DNA from: Sphagnum compactum
Lineage: Eukaryota; Bryophyta; Sphagnopsida; Sphagnales
DNA length: 64,000 bases
Reading direction: 5' to 3'
Assembly: GCA_965153455.1 (NCBI GenBank)
Contig: OZ234496.1
Span: 15,306,304-15,370,303, forward strand
Numbering within the stretch: the first letter of the stretch is position 1; each line of letters begins with the position of its first letter. Below the pieces are notes generated by a model that worked only from the letters and a program-made list of their open reading frames with translations, was not told where the DNA came from and searched no databases. Shown here one piece after another: positions 12,001-24,745 of the stretch. Position numbers and translations under genes: made by a program.

Positions 12001-13814
12001 GCACTCTTACTTTCAGATACCTATAGGCAAAACAGGAAAGATCCTGGTCACTCCTAAGCTGATAACATCATTGCATGATTATCTAGCATTGATGCTCACC
12101 CATGTAATCTTGGAGGTGAAGTGATTACAAGTGGTGGCACAGCTTCTCTTTCTGGGGTTCCAATATTCACCAAAGGATTTGACAAAGGTACCAACAGCTC
12201 TGAAGCTGTCATTGATGAGACTGCCAAAGAGTTTTCCCTGCACATCCAGACTCCATGCGAAGATGCATACAAAGTCAGATCACAGATGCACCTACAATGG
12301 AAACAGAATTCAAAGCAAGAAATCTCAGTTAGAACTTACCAATGAATAAATCAATAAACAAACTACCTGCAAGCGTGTGGGGGAGTAGAAGTCTTCAGTT
12401 GCCTTCTGTTGCTTATCTGCGAGAAGATGTCTGCAGTTGATTTAGGTTGCTCCACAAAACAATCAGATGGGGACAAATGTTTCTTGTCAGTGAGGTCAGA
12501 GCTCAAGGAATCAGCTTCAGGATGGGCATCCTGTGGCTTCTGTCTTTTCGTGTACACAATCGTCTGGTCTTTCTGCTGCACTGTTTGACTTGGGCTCACA
12601 ATCCAGCACTCATCAAGCTCCATGTCCTCTCTGTTTGAGGCTGGAACACTTCGGACAGATAAGGGCTCCCTATGGTCCACAGAATCCATAGACCGTTTCC
12701 TTGTGTCCTTTGGTGATGACCCTGACCTGCCCTGCATCACAGATGGTCGTGAAGCCTTCTGATTGCTTCTGTCAGCAACCTGTCCACTTGCATTGGTCAT
12801 GGCTTGGAATTCCTTTGCAGATGGAGAAGTTTTGGAGGCAGCTGCAACAAGTGCATGAGAGATACGTTAACTTCCTTCTAGCAATTTTGCAACCCCTCAT
12901 ATTCCTGCATAAGCTATCATTGCTTTCAACCGAAATTCTCAGTAAAGATTCAGAGAAACAACGTGGATGAATGCAAACAGGTGTCTTCTCTCTAAAGCTG
13001 ATCAACAAGTATAACTGATGAAGACATGAGGAAGGGGGACAGCAGAGCCTCGGAATTGCAAGAACGAGACTCTTTGCACAATCATCTGAACACAGGACTT
13101 GGCAACAAAGCTTTTACTTTGAGAAGGTTTGGTTTCCGACTTCTGTTGTTGCAATGCAGCCAGCACCATCTGTCGACCACGACCTGCAAGCGCAATGCGT
13201 AAACAGCGAGACAAAGTAAGTGATCAAGAATGCAACAAGGCTTCCGGGCATCGTAGAAGAATCGTTCTCGAAAACAAACCGGAACAAGCTCTCCGCCTCG
13301 AGGTACCTCTGGTGCGCTCTGAAACATGAAGCTCGAATAGTACGCATTGCTGCAGAAACCCAAGCTACAAACACAAAGGCAATATTCCTAGGCTACTTAC
13401 AGAGAGATCCTCGGAAGCGCTAGCTAACCTGAAGTGTTACGCGTGTGGTTGAGAACCTCCTGAATAGACTTCTCGATCTTTGGACAAGCTTTCTTAGGAG
13501 TGTGCTCCTCCTTCTCTCCAACAGCTGCGCAGACAAAAGCACATATACTCGGTTGGAGCCGATGCAAGGGAGAGTGATCTAGGGTAGAGAAGGGCATCGC
13601 GGGGAAGACCTCAGCTACAACAAAGAGATTGATGCATTCTTCCTGTGAGAAACTGAATTCAGCATTCCACAACCTCTTCTTATATAGCTGTTATTTCGGA
13701 GCAATAGAGACTACCGAGAACTAGATTCGAGGAATACGAACCTGTGTTGGGATCCCGGTTCTGCCTGCCATGAGCTCGCGTACGCCGCTGCTGCATATTG
13801 ATCACCGCACTCAT
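9074..13814 (-). CDS. Ubiquitin-specific protease, USP26/29/37-like (13 exons, 705 aa)
   Basis: Predicted cysteine protease (peptidase family C19) that removes ubiquitin from proteins. Exons from the start: 13742-13814, 13429-13524, 13118-13183, 12367-12841, 12100-12237, 11838-11967, 11472-11636, 11110-11243, 10907-11008, 10645-10699, 10113-10290, 9530-9918, 9074-9190. Residues 1-280 are mostly Ser/Lys/Arg-rich and look disordered. The catalytic domain starts at about 283: Cys box LGNTCYMN with C291, QQDAHEF at 380-386, zinc-ribbon pairs C435/C438 and C486/C489, PRVLVLQLKRL, then YRLQGIVQHLGG and the His box SGGHFIAD with H644. D661 or D662 is the likely third residue. The final exon gives EAYMFFYV. 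A ~75-residue insert between the zinc ribbon and His box (about 545-620) is low in structure. The YRLQGIV..H and zinc-ribbon pattern resembles animal USP37. The ends of exons 3 and 6 are the least certain borders. Confidence 0.85.
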
Positions 13815-14985
13815 CTCGCCTTCTTCGATTCTCTCACAAAATTATCAGAAGAAGACACCCCGACCTATTGACAGCGTAATCAGCTGCAGGATGGACAAAA
13901 ATACTCAAAGCAGCTACACATTAAAACGTTGTTGCTATTGCTGTTGTTGTTGAATAGATCGCACTCTCCTAGACAAAAGAAGAGAAACCTGGCTCCACTC
14001 AGGCTTCAGAAACTAACTACTGCCTAAGCCACGCTCACGCAAATCGAGACCAAAGCCAAATGCACCACTGGACAAACCACTTGGAGAAACGGTAACGAAA
14101 GAAAAGAAAAAACTGGAAAACTAAACAAACGCTTCAAAACAGCCACGAACAGTCAATATTTGCAGCACTGAAACCAACCAGAGCCTGCTTCTTGTTGTTG
14201 CAGAGAACAGATCCCAGCGCCTCAAAAAACACACCTCGCAGAGAGAAACAGACAGACAGACAGACACAGACGCGCAATACGACAATTTACTCCAGTTCCT
14301 GACTGCAATTTCCCCTGAATGTCCAACCCCCCGAGAGCTCACAAGCCTCGCGAACATTCTCTATTGATCCATTTTCTCCCACTGAATCCCGAATTTGGAA
14401 GCTTGATCGAAGCCACAACCAAAGCCCGAAATCCTCGTCTGTAGGTTGCTCTATCCGCTTTCCAGTTCGTGTGACTCTCTTTTGCGCATCACCATCTCTA
14501 CTCTTCAGTGGCTGTGTCTTTCTTTCCTGTGCTCTTCAGTAGCTTCTCTTTCTTTTCGGCGCTCTTCGTTGTTTTCGGAAGAGACGAGAGAGAGGATATG
14601 AAACAGAGAGGGAGGGAGGACCTCGACATCGCCATAGCTGAGCTGGTCTCCCGCGTCGGGGTTAGCCGGTTATGGTGGCGGGAAGGAGCGGGAACGCGTC
14701 GCAGGCGACCGATGGTGACCGGTAGTCGCGCGGGGCGTGGGCGAGTAGGTGACCGGGAGACTCGCGAAATGGCGGGACCGGGATTTCGAAGCGAACTGTC
14801 TTTCGCGCGCTTGAAGGCGGGCGGGGGGTTTCGTTGGCTCGGGTTCGAAACCGAGGTGCTGAAAACGAAAGTGGCGCTTTCCTATTGGCCAAAACCGTGC
14901 CCATCTGAGGTCCCAAACACCTCCTTCCCCGTTCCCATCTGCCAGGCGGCACTCCGGCACAGGGGAAAGCATTAAAGTCTATTTT
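13815..14985 (-). promoter_or_regulatory. 5' leader and GC-rich promoter side of the USP gene
   Basis: Bases 14620-14960 are clearly richer in G+C and CpG than the rest of the window and sit upstream of the USP start, as a promoter would. A CAGA microsatellite lies at about 14248-14270. Overlapping frames on both strands (14508-14975 plus; 14662-14952 and 14670-14972 minus) are explained by high GC and few stop codons, and none shows a family signature. Confidence 0.4.
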
Positions 14986-15557
14986 CCTATTGAGTTTTTC
15001 TATTGAGTTTTTCTTCCTCCCTTCCCGGAGACTACCCGCCTTCTCTCCTTCATTTCTTTTCCCCTCATTTCAGCTTTTGAAATTTCTTTTTCTTCCCTTC
15101 TCATTCTCTAATCCACCTCATTCCTTCTTCCTTCTCTCTCTTCTTCTCTTTCTACTGCATTTCTTCTTTTTTCCCTTCCTCTCTTATTTTTTCTTCTCTT
15201 CCTCATTATTCTTTGCTTTAATTTTTCCTGCTTTAGTTTATTTGGTTGCTAAGCTTTCAGTTCCTTGCAATAAAGAGCAATGCACAATGTTATCTTCTTC
15301 TTCTTCATTTTCCCTAAGTTTTTTTTCCTTGTTATTCTATTTTATTTTATTTTTGTTGCAGGCGGTTGCAAAAAAAAATTATTCTTCTTTTGTGAATTTT
15401 CAATTCGAGTCACTTTCCCTGTTGTTGCAGAGCTTTTTTTTTTTTTCATCTTCATTTATTTTTCTTTTCTTACATTTTTTCTAATTCAGTCATTTTGTTC
15501 TTTTGAATATTGAATTTTTGTACATTTGTTGTTGTTGTTGTTGTTTTTTTTTTTTCT
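14986..15557 (+). repeat. Pyrimidine/T-rich low-complexity tract
   Basis: The plus strand is dominated by TTC, CTT and T runs for over 500 bases, ending in a GTT microsatellite and T run at 15526-15557. The long Phe/Ser/Leu-rich frames here follow from composition and are not treated as genes. Confidence 0.7.
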
Positions 15558-15754
15558 CAGGTTTCATGTTTTCTCTTTTGTGGCGATGTGTGATGATGCT
15601 TCGAATGAACACTTTGATGCTTGAAATGAGTACCATCGACAATTGCAGTAAAATTTGGGTGGACAACAACCGTTTGGGATTATGAACGTGAACTTGACTT
15701 GTGGTAATGTGTTTAGTAATCTTCAAAATTGCCCAATTATCATCAACCTTGTTA

Positions 15755-16017
15755 TTGATCCGATATCAGTTCCAAATTTGCTACTGAATGCATAGCTCAA
15801 TTGCTTAAGCTGGTTCTTATGTTGAAATCACTTCTTCTTGTTGATCCGATATCAGTTCCAAATTTGCTACTGAATGCATAGCTCAATTGCTTAAGCTGGT
15901 TCTTATGTTGAGATCACTTGTGGCTGTCTGATAACTATGATTTGCTGAATGCATAGCTCAATTGCTTAAGCTGGTTCTTATGTTGAGATCACTTGTGGCT
16001 GTCTGATAACTATGATC
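15755..16017 (+). repeat. Three-copy tandem duplication
   Basis: A block containing GAATGCATAGCTCAATTGCT begins near 15786, 15872 and 15947, giving periods of 86 and 75 bases. Copies 1 and 2 share the 5' part starting TTGATCCGATATCAG (15755 and 15841). Copies 2 and 3 share a 3' part ending CTGATAACTATGAT. The copies are nearly identical, so the duplication looks recent. Confidence 0.85.
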
Positions 16018-19000
16018 GCTCACTACATTAGTCAAAGCTTTCGGCCAGATTGGGTCTTGGATTATTTTGTCACACATGTATTGACGTATTTTGCTTGAGA
16101 TATATAATCGATTCCAAGTTTGTTTGTGGATGCAGGGTGGACAATGCAACATATATTGCATTTATGAGTTTGGTCTTTTTCTTTTTGGAGTTTTTTCATC
16201 TACACTTGATAGCCTTATGACTCTGATCATCATGATTTCAACTTTTGATTTTGACATATAGATGATTTTGTAGTTTCATATAATTTTTTTTTTCAAAGAT
16301 TCATTCACTTTCAGAGATTGGTTCCTTTGCAATTTCATTTTTTTTATAAAATTTACATGCACATACATGTAATATTACAGAAATTACATATTGTTTAGAT
16401 AATTCAAAGATTGGTTTTTAGAAATTCAAAGATTTTGGCCATGGCATTTGTTTTTGTAAATTTTTAGGATTTAAATCATGTTTTGTCAATTTGAGTTGGC
16501 AAGTACAACATTGTTAATTTGAATATAATAATGATAAGTTGTATTTCTTAGAAAAGCTTCATGGAGGTAATCTGGATCAGTACAGGAAAAAAAAAACCCC
16601 AATGAACAGAAAAAGGATGAAAGAGAAGAAAAAGAAATTGAAAGGAATGTAAAAGAAAAGCAAAGAAAAAGAAAAGAAAAGGGGGAGACAAAGAAGGAAT
16701 TTGAGAGAGGGCCCTCAAATTGAGGGATATTAAAGCAGATAATCATCCCCAAAATAAACTAGAAACAAAGCTGCAAGGCTTTTACGGATGAGAACCTCCC
16801 AATATCATTCCAATTAATCACATGTAAATGCATGCCAAATTTTAAAACGTCCCCCATGGTTACTTGATAGAATAATTCTTAAATTGATAAATTTATATAC
16901 CTTACCTTAAGTTCAGTTTTGTCGTAAAATAATCCTCAAAATAGTGAAATGAAATTTTGTGACAAATATGAAGTTGACATGTTGAAAATCATCATAATTA
17001 TCATAGGTTACACTTTGAATAATTTATATTAGTCTTTATCGTAATAAGCCAAGGCATTATCATCTATGAATATAGTAGATGATGGGAAAATTTATAATTT
17101 TTAAAATTGAAAAATGAATTATTCATATTGGTGAAAATTGACCTTAGGCTATAGTACCATGTTCAAATGGCAATTGGAAATAATTTTCCTCTCATGACAT
17201 CAATTAGAGATTCCCGTTTGGTGGTCACAATGAACCAAAAATGAAACAATGAAAATTGAAGAGGGAAAAATAGTGATAATAATAATAATTTGTGTGTAAT
17301 GTTCAATTGCATGATTGAAATAGGTTAGTGAAGGAATTACGTTTCGCATTACAAGTAGTATCCTAACATAATTAGGAGAAGTGGGACAAAGGTATTTTGC
17401 ATTAATTTGCAAAGTTTTACAAAATAATTTCCATAAATTCACAAATGTGATCTGAGAACTATTGTTTAACATTTATATCTTAACCATGACATGCAAATCT
17501 TGTCATGGTAAAAACTTGATGATAAAATCCCTAAAGTATTTTCGTCTTAGGGCCACTTGATTTGACAAGGATCCAAGGATCAAGGTGCAATGAAATCAAG
17601 CATTCTTATTGGTCAAAATATTTAAATTGATCCCAAGGTCTTTAGACAAGAGTTTGGGACCAAGACAAATCAAATCATGATTTTGTTTACATGGTATCAT
17701 TTTGGAAGGAAAACCAATTGGTCCAAACCAAAAAAAATGGAATTCAAATTCCTTTCAATGTATTTCAATTCAATTCAATTCAATTTAAATCGCATTCCAA
17801 TGTTGTTCATGCCTTAATTAAATATAGGAATGAATTAGTGTCTTCTGTTTCAAGAACATTTGGATTTTTTTCTTGTTTTATAAAGATATGTCTTATTTTA
17901 AATTTTTTAATGTTTTTTGTTTTGGTGCAAATAAGGAGAATTTATTGCATGTTACACATGATTACAAACATGTTTTAATTGTCATGGGTATTCATCTTTC
18001 AAACAAAAAGGAAAAACCTAAACATGTTTGTGTGACTTTTTGCAATTTTGTCAATATTATGTGGGAGGTATATGGACAAAGGACAAGAAGGAGCAAACAA
18101 GCAAATGTGGAAGCATGCCATGAGTTTGGTAATAAATCAAATGAAAATCTGTTTCAAACCCAAAACAAGATTGAAGGTGATCATAGAATTAAATATATTA
18201 AAATTGTGTAGCATTGTATTTTTATCAAGTAGATTGTGATTTTTCATGAAGCATTTTTGTCATGAGTTTTCCATGTTTGAGCATGCATATATTTTTTTCA
18301 TGCATTATGTATAAGAAAAAACGATTAAAAAAATAGTGGACCCAAAAAGTAAAGATGTATTATTCTCCTCAATTTTTTTTATTTTTATTTTTTTGATTAA
18401 GTTTTATGCATCACATCATTATCATATAACACATGCCATGTGATATTAATTTATTTATACCTTTACAAACATGTTTTAATTGTCATGGGTATTCATCTTT
18501 CAAACAAAAAGGAAAAACCTAAACATGTAAAACTTACATATTTGTTGTATTATTTAAACAAGATGAAACAAAAAATAAAATAATTTGCAGTGGAATAACA
18601 CAAAAGAAATGTGATCAACTAATGGTTGAAGAGAAATTTGTGAATGATATTATTTTTGAAATCCACATTTGATATTTTGTTGTTTCATAAAATCAATTTT
18701 CAACCAAATTGAATAAGGATTTATGAGTGTTTATAATACATTATACATACAAAATGTCATTTGATCATTGTCACAAGATTGCATACATAATATGCATAAA
18801 TAAATAAAATAACTTTGTGCATGTCTTGTGATAAAATCAATAGTTTCTAACAATCTATTGGGATAATGGCATGTTTGACAATCCAAATTTTCCTATCATA
18901 AATATATAAAAAGACTTTTGCATGAATCTTTTATTGAATAAAAATGATCTTTTTCTGTATTCATGGTCAATTAACTTTGTAATCTTTTCATTAATTATTT

Positions 19001-20043
19001 TGGAGAATCATTAATTAAAAATTAATTTGAAACATCATTATTTATATGGGTAGATGACCAACATTGTTTTCATTACAAATGTCATTGCTTGATGATAAAT
19101 CCTAATATACTTACAATATAAAAATTAATGATTTCCTATTATATGATTTAAAAATATCCTTGCAACTTGTGGAAACCTTTAGAATTGTTATTGACATTGT
19201 AGAAGAACATAGAAAATGAAAATGTTCTCATAAAACAAACATTAATTGATTATCAAGGTAATATTATGTTTGTATGTATTTTTGAATTCATTTGGTAATC
19301 CTTGTCCTTTGTACAAATATGATATACTAAAAAAGAACAATCCATCTTGTCTATTGCAAATAAATTTACATGAAGGCCATTTTTATATATATATTTTATT
19401 TGTTACCATACTACCTTGGCATCTTTGACGTTAATTATATTATTTGTAAAATTGTTCTAAATTTCAATTATTTTTTTCAAAGAACAAAAATGTGTGAAAG
19501 AAAATTTAATCTTTTGGAATATTCAACAATATTTTATTCTTGACATGAAAATTTCAAAATCCATTAATTATTGTACAAACGTGTGTGGAAGTGCTTTTGC
19601 ACTACATAAATCAAAAGTATTGAAACAATTTTGAGAATATTAAGAATCAATTAAATCATCCCATGAATATGTTGTAAGGGTTACAGCTTTTTTTCAATGT
19701 GTCTCATTAATTGAATCAAATGCATGGGAAAATGAATGACTTGTTACTACAAAAGCTTTACAAGAAAGAAAAAGGAAAGCAAAGAAGGTGGCAAAAGAAG
19801 TATAAAGAGAAAAAAATGATCTAATTTATGAGTAATACACCAATGCTTACAAATTGGGTGCAAATTAAAATGGGCAACATTTTTAAAACCATAAATGTTC
19901 ATCATAACAAATTTTAATTATAAAAATTTCTCAATTTTTATGTAGTTGAAACATGTGCAAAATTTTTTGTCTTTCAAATTCAAATTTATATTATTTAAAG
20001 ATTTAACATTTTGCATGTTAATCATGAATTTTTTCAACCTACT
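16018..20043. other. A+T-rich intergenic DNA
   Basis: No gene is supported. A 65-base exact direct repeat lies at 17963-18027 and 18464-18528. There are short AAT (about 17276-17290) and CAATT (about 17768-17786) microsatellites. A piece at about 19409-19450 (TACCTTGGCA...TTTG) resembles 25067-25110, so worn transposon fragments are likely. Confidence 0.5.
17963..18528 (+). repeat. 65-bp exact direct repeat pair
   Basis: The 65 bases starting TACAAACATGTTTTAATTG and ending CCTAAACATGT occur identically at 17963-18027 and 18464-18528, a period of 501 bases. The repeat does not have TG...CA ends and I see no flanking target duplication. It is therefore a local segmental duplication or the edge of an unrecognised element rather than a clear LTR pair. 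Confidence 0.85.
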
Positions 20044-20048
20044 ATTAT

Positions 20049-21052
20049 TGACGCACTCCCAAGTTCCTAGTGGACCCACTTGAGGGTCCAAGTATGTGGC
20101 AATGCGGAAGGAGTTGGAACTTGGAGCACGCTCCCGACTTCTAGCACTAGAGGGGGGTGAGAGGGGTGTGCTAGAAGTCCCAGGATAGACTAGGAAGAAT
20201 TGACAAGCTTATTCACTCACACGGGCCTGCACACAACCCACACAAAGTGGTTAGTGCATAGTTGGAGCACCTTTGGTGCTAGGACGAGCCACAGGCAACA
20301 CAGACACACAAGATTCACCACAACCCGGACTTGGGGGAAGCCACCACCTTCCCCCTTATAGTATACTCTGCAGCTCTCCACGGAGGCTACATCCAAATGG
20401 CTATTTTTCCCGGGACTCCCGCGTGGGAGTCCCAAAATCGCGCCAAATGGGACTCCCGCGACTTTGGAGCCTCATAACTTTGCGAGCAGACCTCGGATCG
20501 CAATGCGGTCTGAAGCAAAGTTGTAGATCTCATCGAGACCTTTCCAACGGTATGTCGCACGTCCTCTGTAGCCCAGTATTTTGGGTTGATTCCCGACTTT
20601 TAGTGGTCGGGAGTCAAACTGGCAGTTCGACTCCCGACCCTTCTTTTGGCCATAACTTGTGTTTTAGAGATTCAAATGAGCCATGCGAGCCCATTTTAGA
20701 CATCTACGCTTCAAGAGCTTTCCAATGATATAAAGAACGTCACAAGACATTGAGGTTTGGCCCCTGCAATCGCTCTCTGAAATTTCGGGAGTCCGCCGGG
20801 ACTCCATCTCCCCAAGTGGGAGTTGCCTTGGGAGTGTGAGGGTTCACTCCCTCATACTCCCTCACACTTTCTAACACTCCCGGGAGTATGTGATGTGACT
20901 CCCGGGCTTCCTCTTGCCTTAACTCCCGGGCTTCCTCTTGGCCCGCATTCTTGCAATGCCTTTGCCTTGACTCCCGGGTTTTTTTCCTTTTTGGCCCGCA
21001 ACCTTGCAACCCCCTTAGCCTTGGTCGCGAGCCCAAAGCTAGGGTTGCGACA
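20049..21052. mobile_element. Solo LTR, copy 1 (1004 bp)
   Basis: The element begins TGACGCACTCCC and ends GGGTTGCGACA, so it has TG...CA termini. It is flanked by the 5-bp target-site duplication ATTAT (20044-20048 and 21053-21057). It is much richer in G+C than its surroundings and carries no coding frame. A related copy is at 35651-36471. Because each copy has its own different target duplication, each is a separate solo LTR, probably left after LTR-LTR recombination. Which end is 5' is not settled; the reverse complement starts TGTCGCAACCC. Confidence 0.88.
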
Positions 21053-21057
21053 ATTAT

Positions 21058-24029
21058 TAGGTATCACACCAAGGTTTTTGAAAGTCTTGAATTTTTCTTT
21101 TGCATGTTCTTATTTAAGAATGCATGATTCGCATTCAAATGCATTTGTGTTTTCATTTTTTCAATCATCAACTATGTACATTTAAAAGTTTAATGAATGT
21201 TTTGAAACATGAAACATAAATTATAATTATAATTTTTGACCTACATATCATGATTGCAAATTCTCTTAGATGTTTTAAATTTCAAATTTTTGTTACGAAA
21301 GGAACATGTTTTGGGATATTTTAAACCATTAAACCACATTCTATTTTCATACATTTTTTGATGGACTTGATATTGATTAATTTTCATAATGTTCATAAAT
21401 CAAACAAGTGATAACAATAAATTTGTCAAGATGGTAGATTTTGGTTAGCATTGAAAATTAAAATTACAAATAAACCAACATGAAATTATATTATATTCAG
21501 AATTATAAAATTAAATTATTGAATTTATCTTAATAACTATTGTTTATTTGGTATTTTCAATTAAGATTTTATTTAAGTAAAAATTAAAAATATAATAATA
21601 ATTTTACATTAATTATATTTTATTATTTAAATAAAAATAAAAATTCAACGTAAGTTTTTGGTAATATTTTAGTGAACATTTTTAATCAAAATTCAAAAAT
21701 ATTCAAATCAACATTGAAATGAAATATCCATTAAAATGTTTTTAGCAAAGTTGACAAGTTTACATTATTTTTACTAATGTTGTGTTTATGAAATTAGTTA
21801 GACTTAACAAACTCATTCTAAACATCAAATTCATTAATATTTAATAATAAGTGGTGTCCAACAATCTTTTAATATCACATCCACACATGACTGGGGGTGG
21901 ACAATTTGTTATGATTATTGCTATGCCAAAGTCTTACAAATGTTCACAAATCCAATCATCCTTAGTAAAAATTCAAATTGATGGGGTGTTTGATTTGAGA
22001 ATGACCTAAACTTCAATAACAAAAAACACACATGAACAACACCAAGGATGATGAAAGATGAGGAACAATAAAAAGACAAAAATATTAACAAGGAACAACA
22101 AAATGACAACAAACAATAATAGGGGTGTTGAAAAGGCATGCAAGAAACACTAAGGGTGTTATGTTAAACATGAAATTTTCATTTTGGCCAATTGTAGGCA
22201 CCAAAATGCTAAGGGTGAAGGCATTGGATGCAATGTTGAAAGACATAAAAAAAACACATAGGATACATTCTGGGAATTAAGGTCGAGAACATTTTATATT
22301 TTATATTCTTTTTGAACCAAGGGTTGTAAGGAAACATGGTAAGAAGGATGTGGGTGACATTGGAAAGGTTTAAAAAAACATTGTTTTTGAAGCAATGAGG
22401 GGCACTGAAATTAATATCATGGGTGCCGAAAATGTTAATGTTTCAATAGGTGAAAATTAAATCTCACATTCTAAAATTAGTGGAAGTGTAAATGATTTCA
22501 TGGAAAATTTATATGATCATGGATTACAAATGTATAATAATTGATTTTTAAGAAATAATTTATTCGAATAAAATTTAAATATATTAATTTTTCGACCTTA
22601 TGTCAATTGATCATTGTTAATAGTGCAAAACAACATGACGCACTGGGATGTTAATTTTGACCCCACCATGTGATTTAAAACAATGGATGTTTTCTGTTAA
22701 AAGTGCTTAGGAAAGTGAAATTAAATGCAACTTATGGCATAATAGTGTGAAACTTTGGTTTTCTGTTTCCAAATAAACATTTATTATTTTTTTACATTTA
22801 AAAAACATTTATTTTGTGTTTGGACACAAGTCATGTACAATTTAGAAATGTTTGAAAGAAAGGTTTCTATTGACATTTCATTAAACAAATTGTGATCATA
22901 ATCATAAAGGTGATTACATGGTGTGATGACGATGAGGATTGCATGGTGAATCAAAACATTGTGAAATTTTAATAAATTCAAATCACAAAGTTGATAATCT
23001 TTATTTGTTAATGAATATAAGTTTTATTTTTTCCCATCAAAACATCCATTCAATTTTGTGGGTTAATCCTTGATTAATGAAGATTGTCATGGGGTTTGAG
23101 AAGATTGTTTTAAAAACTCATCATGTTGCTTTGACATTTTTTGAAACCAAATTTTAACTCACAGTATTTGAATAAAATCAAAATGTTAAAAACCCTTAAC
23201 AAAGTCACAAAGTTGATATAGTTTCAATTTTGATAAATTGTTTAACCCAATAGGATGTTTCATTTCATTGAATTATACATGTCAAAATAACTTATATGAA
23301 ATTATTAGCTGAATATTATTTGGATTTGAAATTATAGTGAAATTAACTTAATAAGCCATTTATTGCCAAAAATCACAATAGCTTTAAAAATTACAATGAA
23401 TTACAATACCAATTATATTGACATTGTCTTTAGATATGGCAACATTTAAGATAACATCGAGGGACAAACACCCATAATGTAAAGACATGACACAATGAAG
23501 ACACAAAATCTTGAGTCAAAACAATAGCTAACTTTGAAAAAGAAAAATGAGATCTATAAAACTTGGAAAAGATTTTTTCAAATCTTTCCATCTAAATTGA
23601 TAATGTGTACAACATTTAATGCCCAAATGTATAAACATATAATTTTAATAAAGATTGTGAAATGATCTTTGAAATGTTTTTTTAACATAAGAAGCAATGC
23701 CCTAAACTAAATGGTTGACTAAAAACCAATGTCAATTTGGAAGAATGAAATGTCAAATATAGGCCTTGAGGTGTAACATTTTTATAGTTTGGAAATTGTT
23801 TTCAATTTAAAAGTATAACAATGCATAACATTAAAATATATGTCAAAGTATGTATTATTGTGAAATCCCATCCTCTTTTGAATTGGACTATGGTCCTTGA
23901 ATGATCTTTCTTTTTTCGTTTTTGAAGTGACAAACATAAGGACATATTCAATATCATTGTTCTTTTTATAAGTATGGTTTGCATTGCCAATTTAATTAAA
24001 TATTACTAGTGGTAACCTGTGCCTGCAAG
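21058..24029. other. A+T-rich intergenic DNA without a visible gene
   Basis: Composition is strongly A+T and all frames are short. I see no recognisable coding domain, RNA gene or well-formed repeat. A small inverted motif TGCCT-GCA-AGGCA occurs just before 24030. Confidence 0.45.
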
Positions 24030-24360
24030 GCAGGACACGGCACTGGGACGGAATCATCCATCCAGAACTCCCAATTGGACGGAATTACAAATACATGATA
24101 TTTCATCCAAATAAATCACCATGTAAAACTTATCATTAGACGGAACTTATGAATACATAAATATTTCATCCACATAATCAATCCATCCAAAACTCTAAGT
24201 GGACAAAACTACAAAATCTTTAATATTTCATCCACAAATCATTCCTCCTAATTGGACGGAACTACAAATACATGATATCTCATCCTCATAACCACCCATC
24301 CAGAACTCTGAGCTCATTGGACGGAACTAAAAACGTATAATATTTCATCCACATAATCAC
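24030..24360 (+). repeat. Degenerate ~60-bp tandem repeat
   Basis: About five diverged copies of a unit containing GGACGGAACTAC, ATACATGATATTTCATCC and CATAATCACCCATCCAGAACTC. The GGACGGAA block recurs near 24077, 24139, 24202, 24254 and 24319. Spacing varies from about 52 to 65 bases. Confidence 0.75.
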
Positions 24361-24367
24361 AGAACTG

Positions 24368-24411
24368 CCGGGTTTTCGTGCACAGAACTGCCGGGTTTCA
24401 CGAAAACCCGG
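24368..24411. repeat. Perfect 13-bp inverted repeat (hairpin)
   Basis: CCGGGTTTTCGTG at 24368-24380 is exactly complementary to CACGAAAACCCGG at 24399-24411, with an 18-base spacer. The spacer also repeats CAGAACTGCCGGGTTT from the left arm's neighbourhood. Confidence 0.9.
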
Positions 24412-24520
24412 AAAAGAGGAGCCAGGCAGGTTTTTGGGTGGTTATTTTACTTTTACAATTTGGGATCTGGGTTTCAGGACCTCGACCAGACGGACGGACA
24501 GGCGGGTCCCGATCTGGGTT

Positions 24521-24745
24521 TCAGGACCTCGACGGACGGACGGACAGACCTGGGCGAAGGTTGGAACTTGGAACTTGGAATGGGGTAGCGTTCTGCACCA
24601 GAACGTCACGTCACGGACGGGAAGACCAAGTGAATTTCAGGACCTCGACGGACGGACGGACAGACCTGGGCGAAGGTTGGAACTTGGAATGGGGTAGCGT
24701 TCTGCACCAGAACGTCACGTCACGGACGGGAAGACCAAGTGAATT
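24521..24745 (+). repeat. GC-rich two-copy minisatellite
   Basis: Copy A (24521-24636, 116 bases) and copy B (24637-24745, 109 bases) are in direct tandem. They are the same except that copy A has one extra 7-base AACTTGG step. Both contain GGACGGACGGACAGACCTGG and the pair ACGTCACGTCACGG. A partial earlier copy starts near 24473. Confidence 0.9.

Noticed and set aside
14508-14975. 155-codon plus-strand frame upstream of the USP gene
   Set aside because: It lies in a GC-rich, stop-poor stretch with overlapping long frames on the other strand, has no family motif, and occupies the expected promoter area.
14990-15513. Long Phe/Ser/Leu-rich frames resembling membrane proteins
   Set aside because: They are translations of a T- and TTC-rich low-complexity tract.
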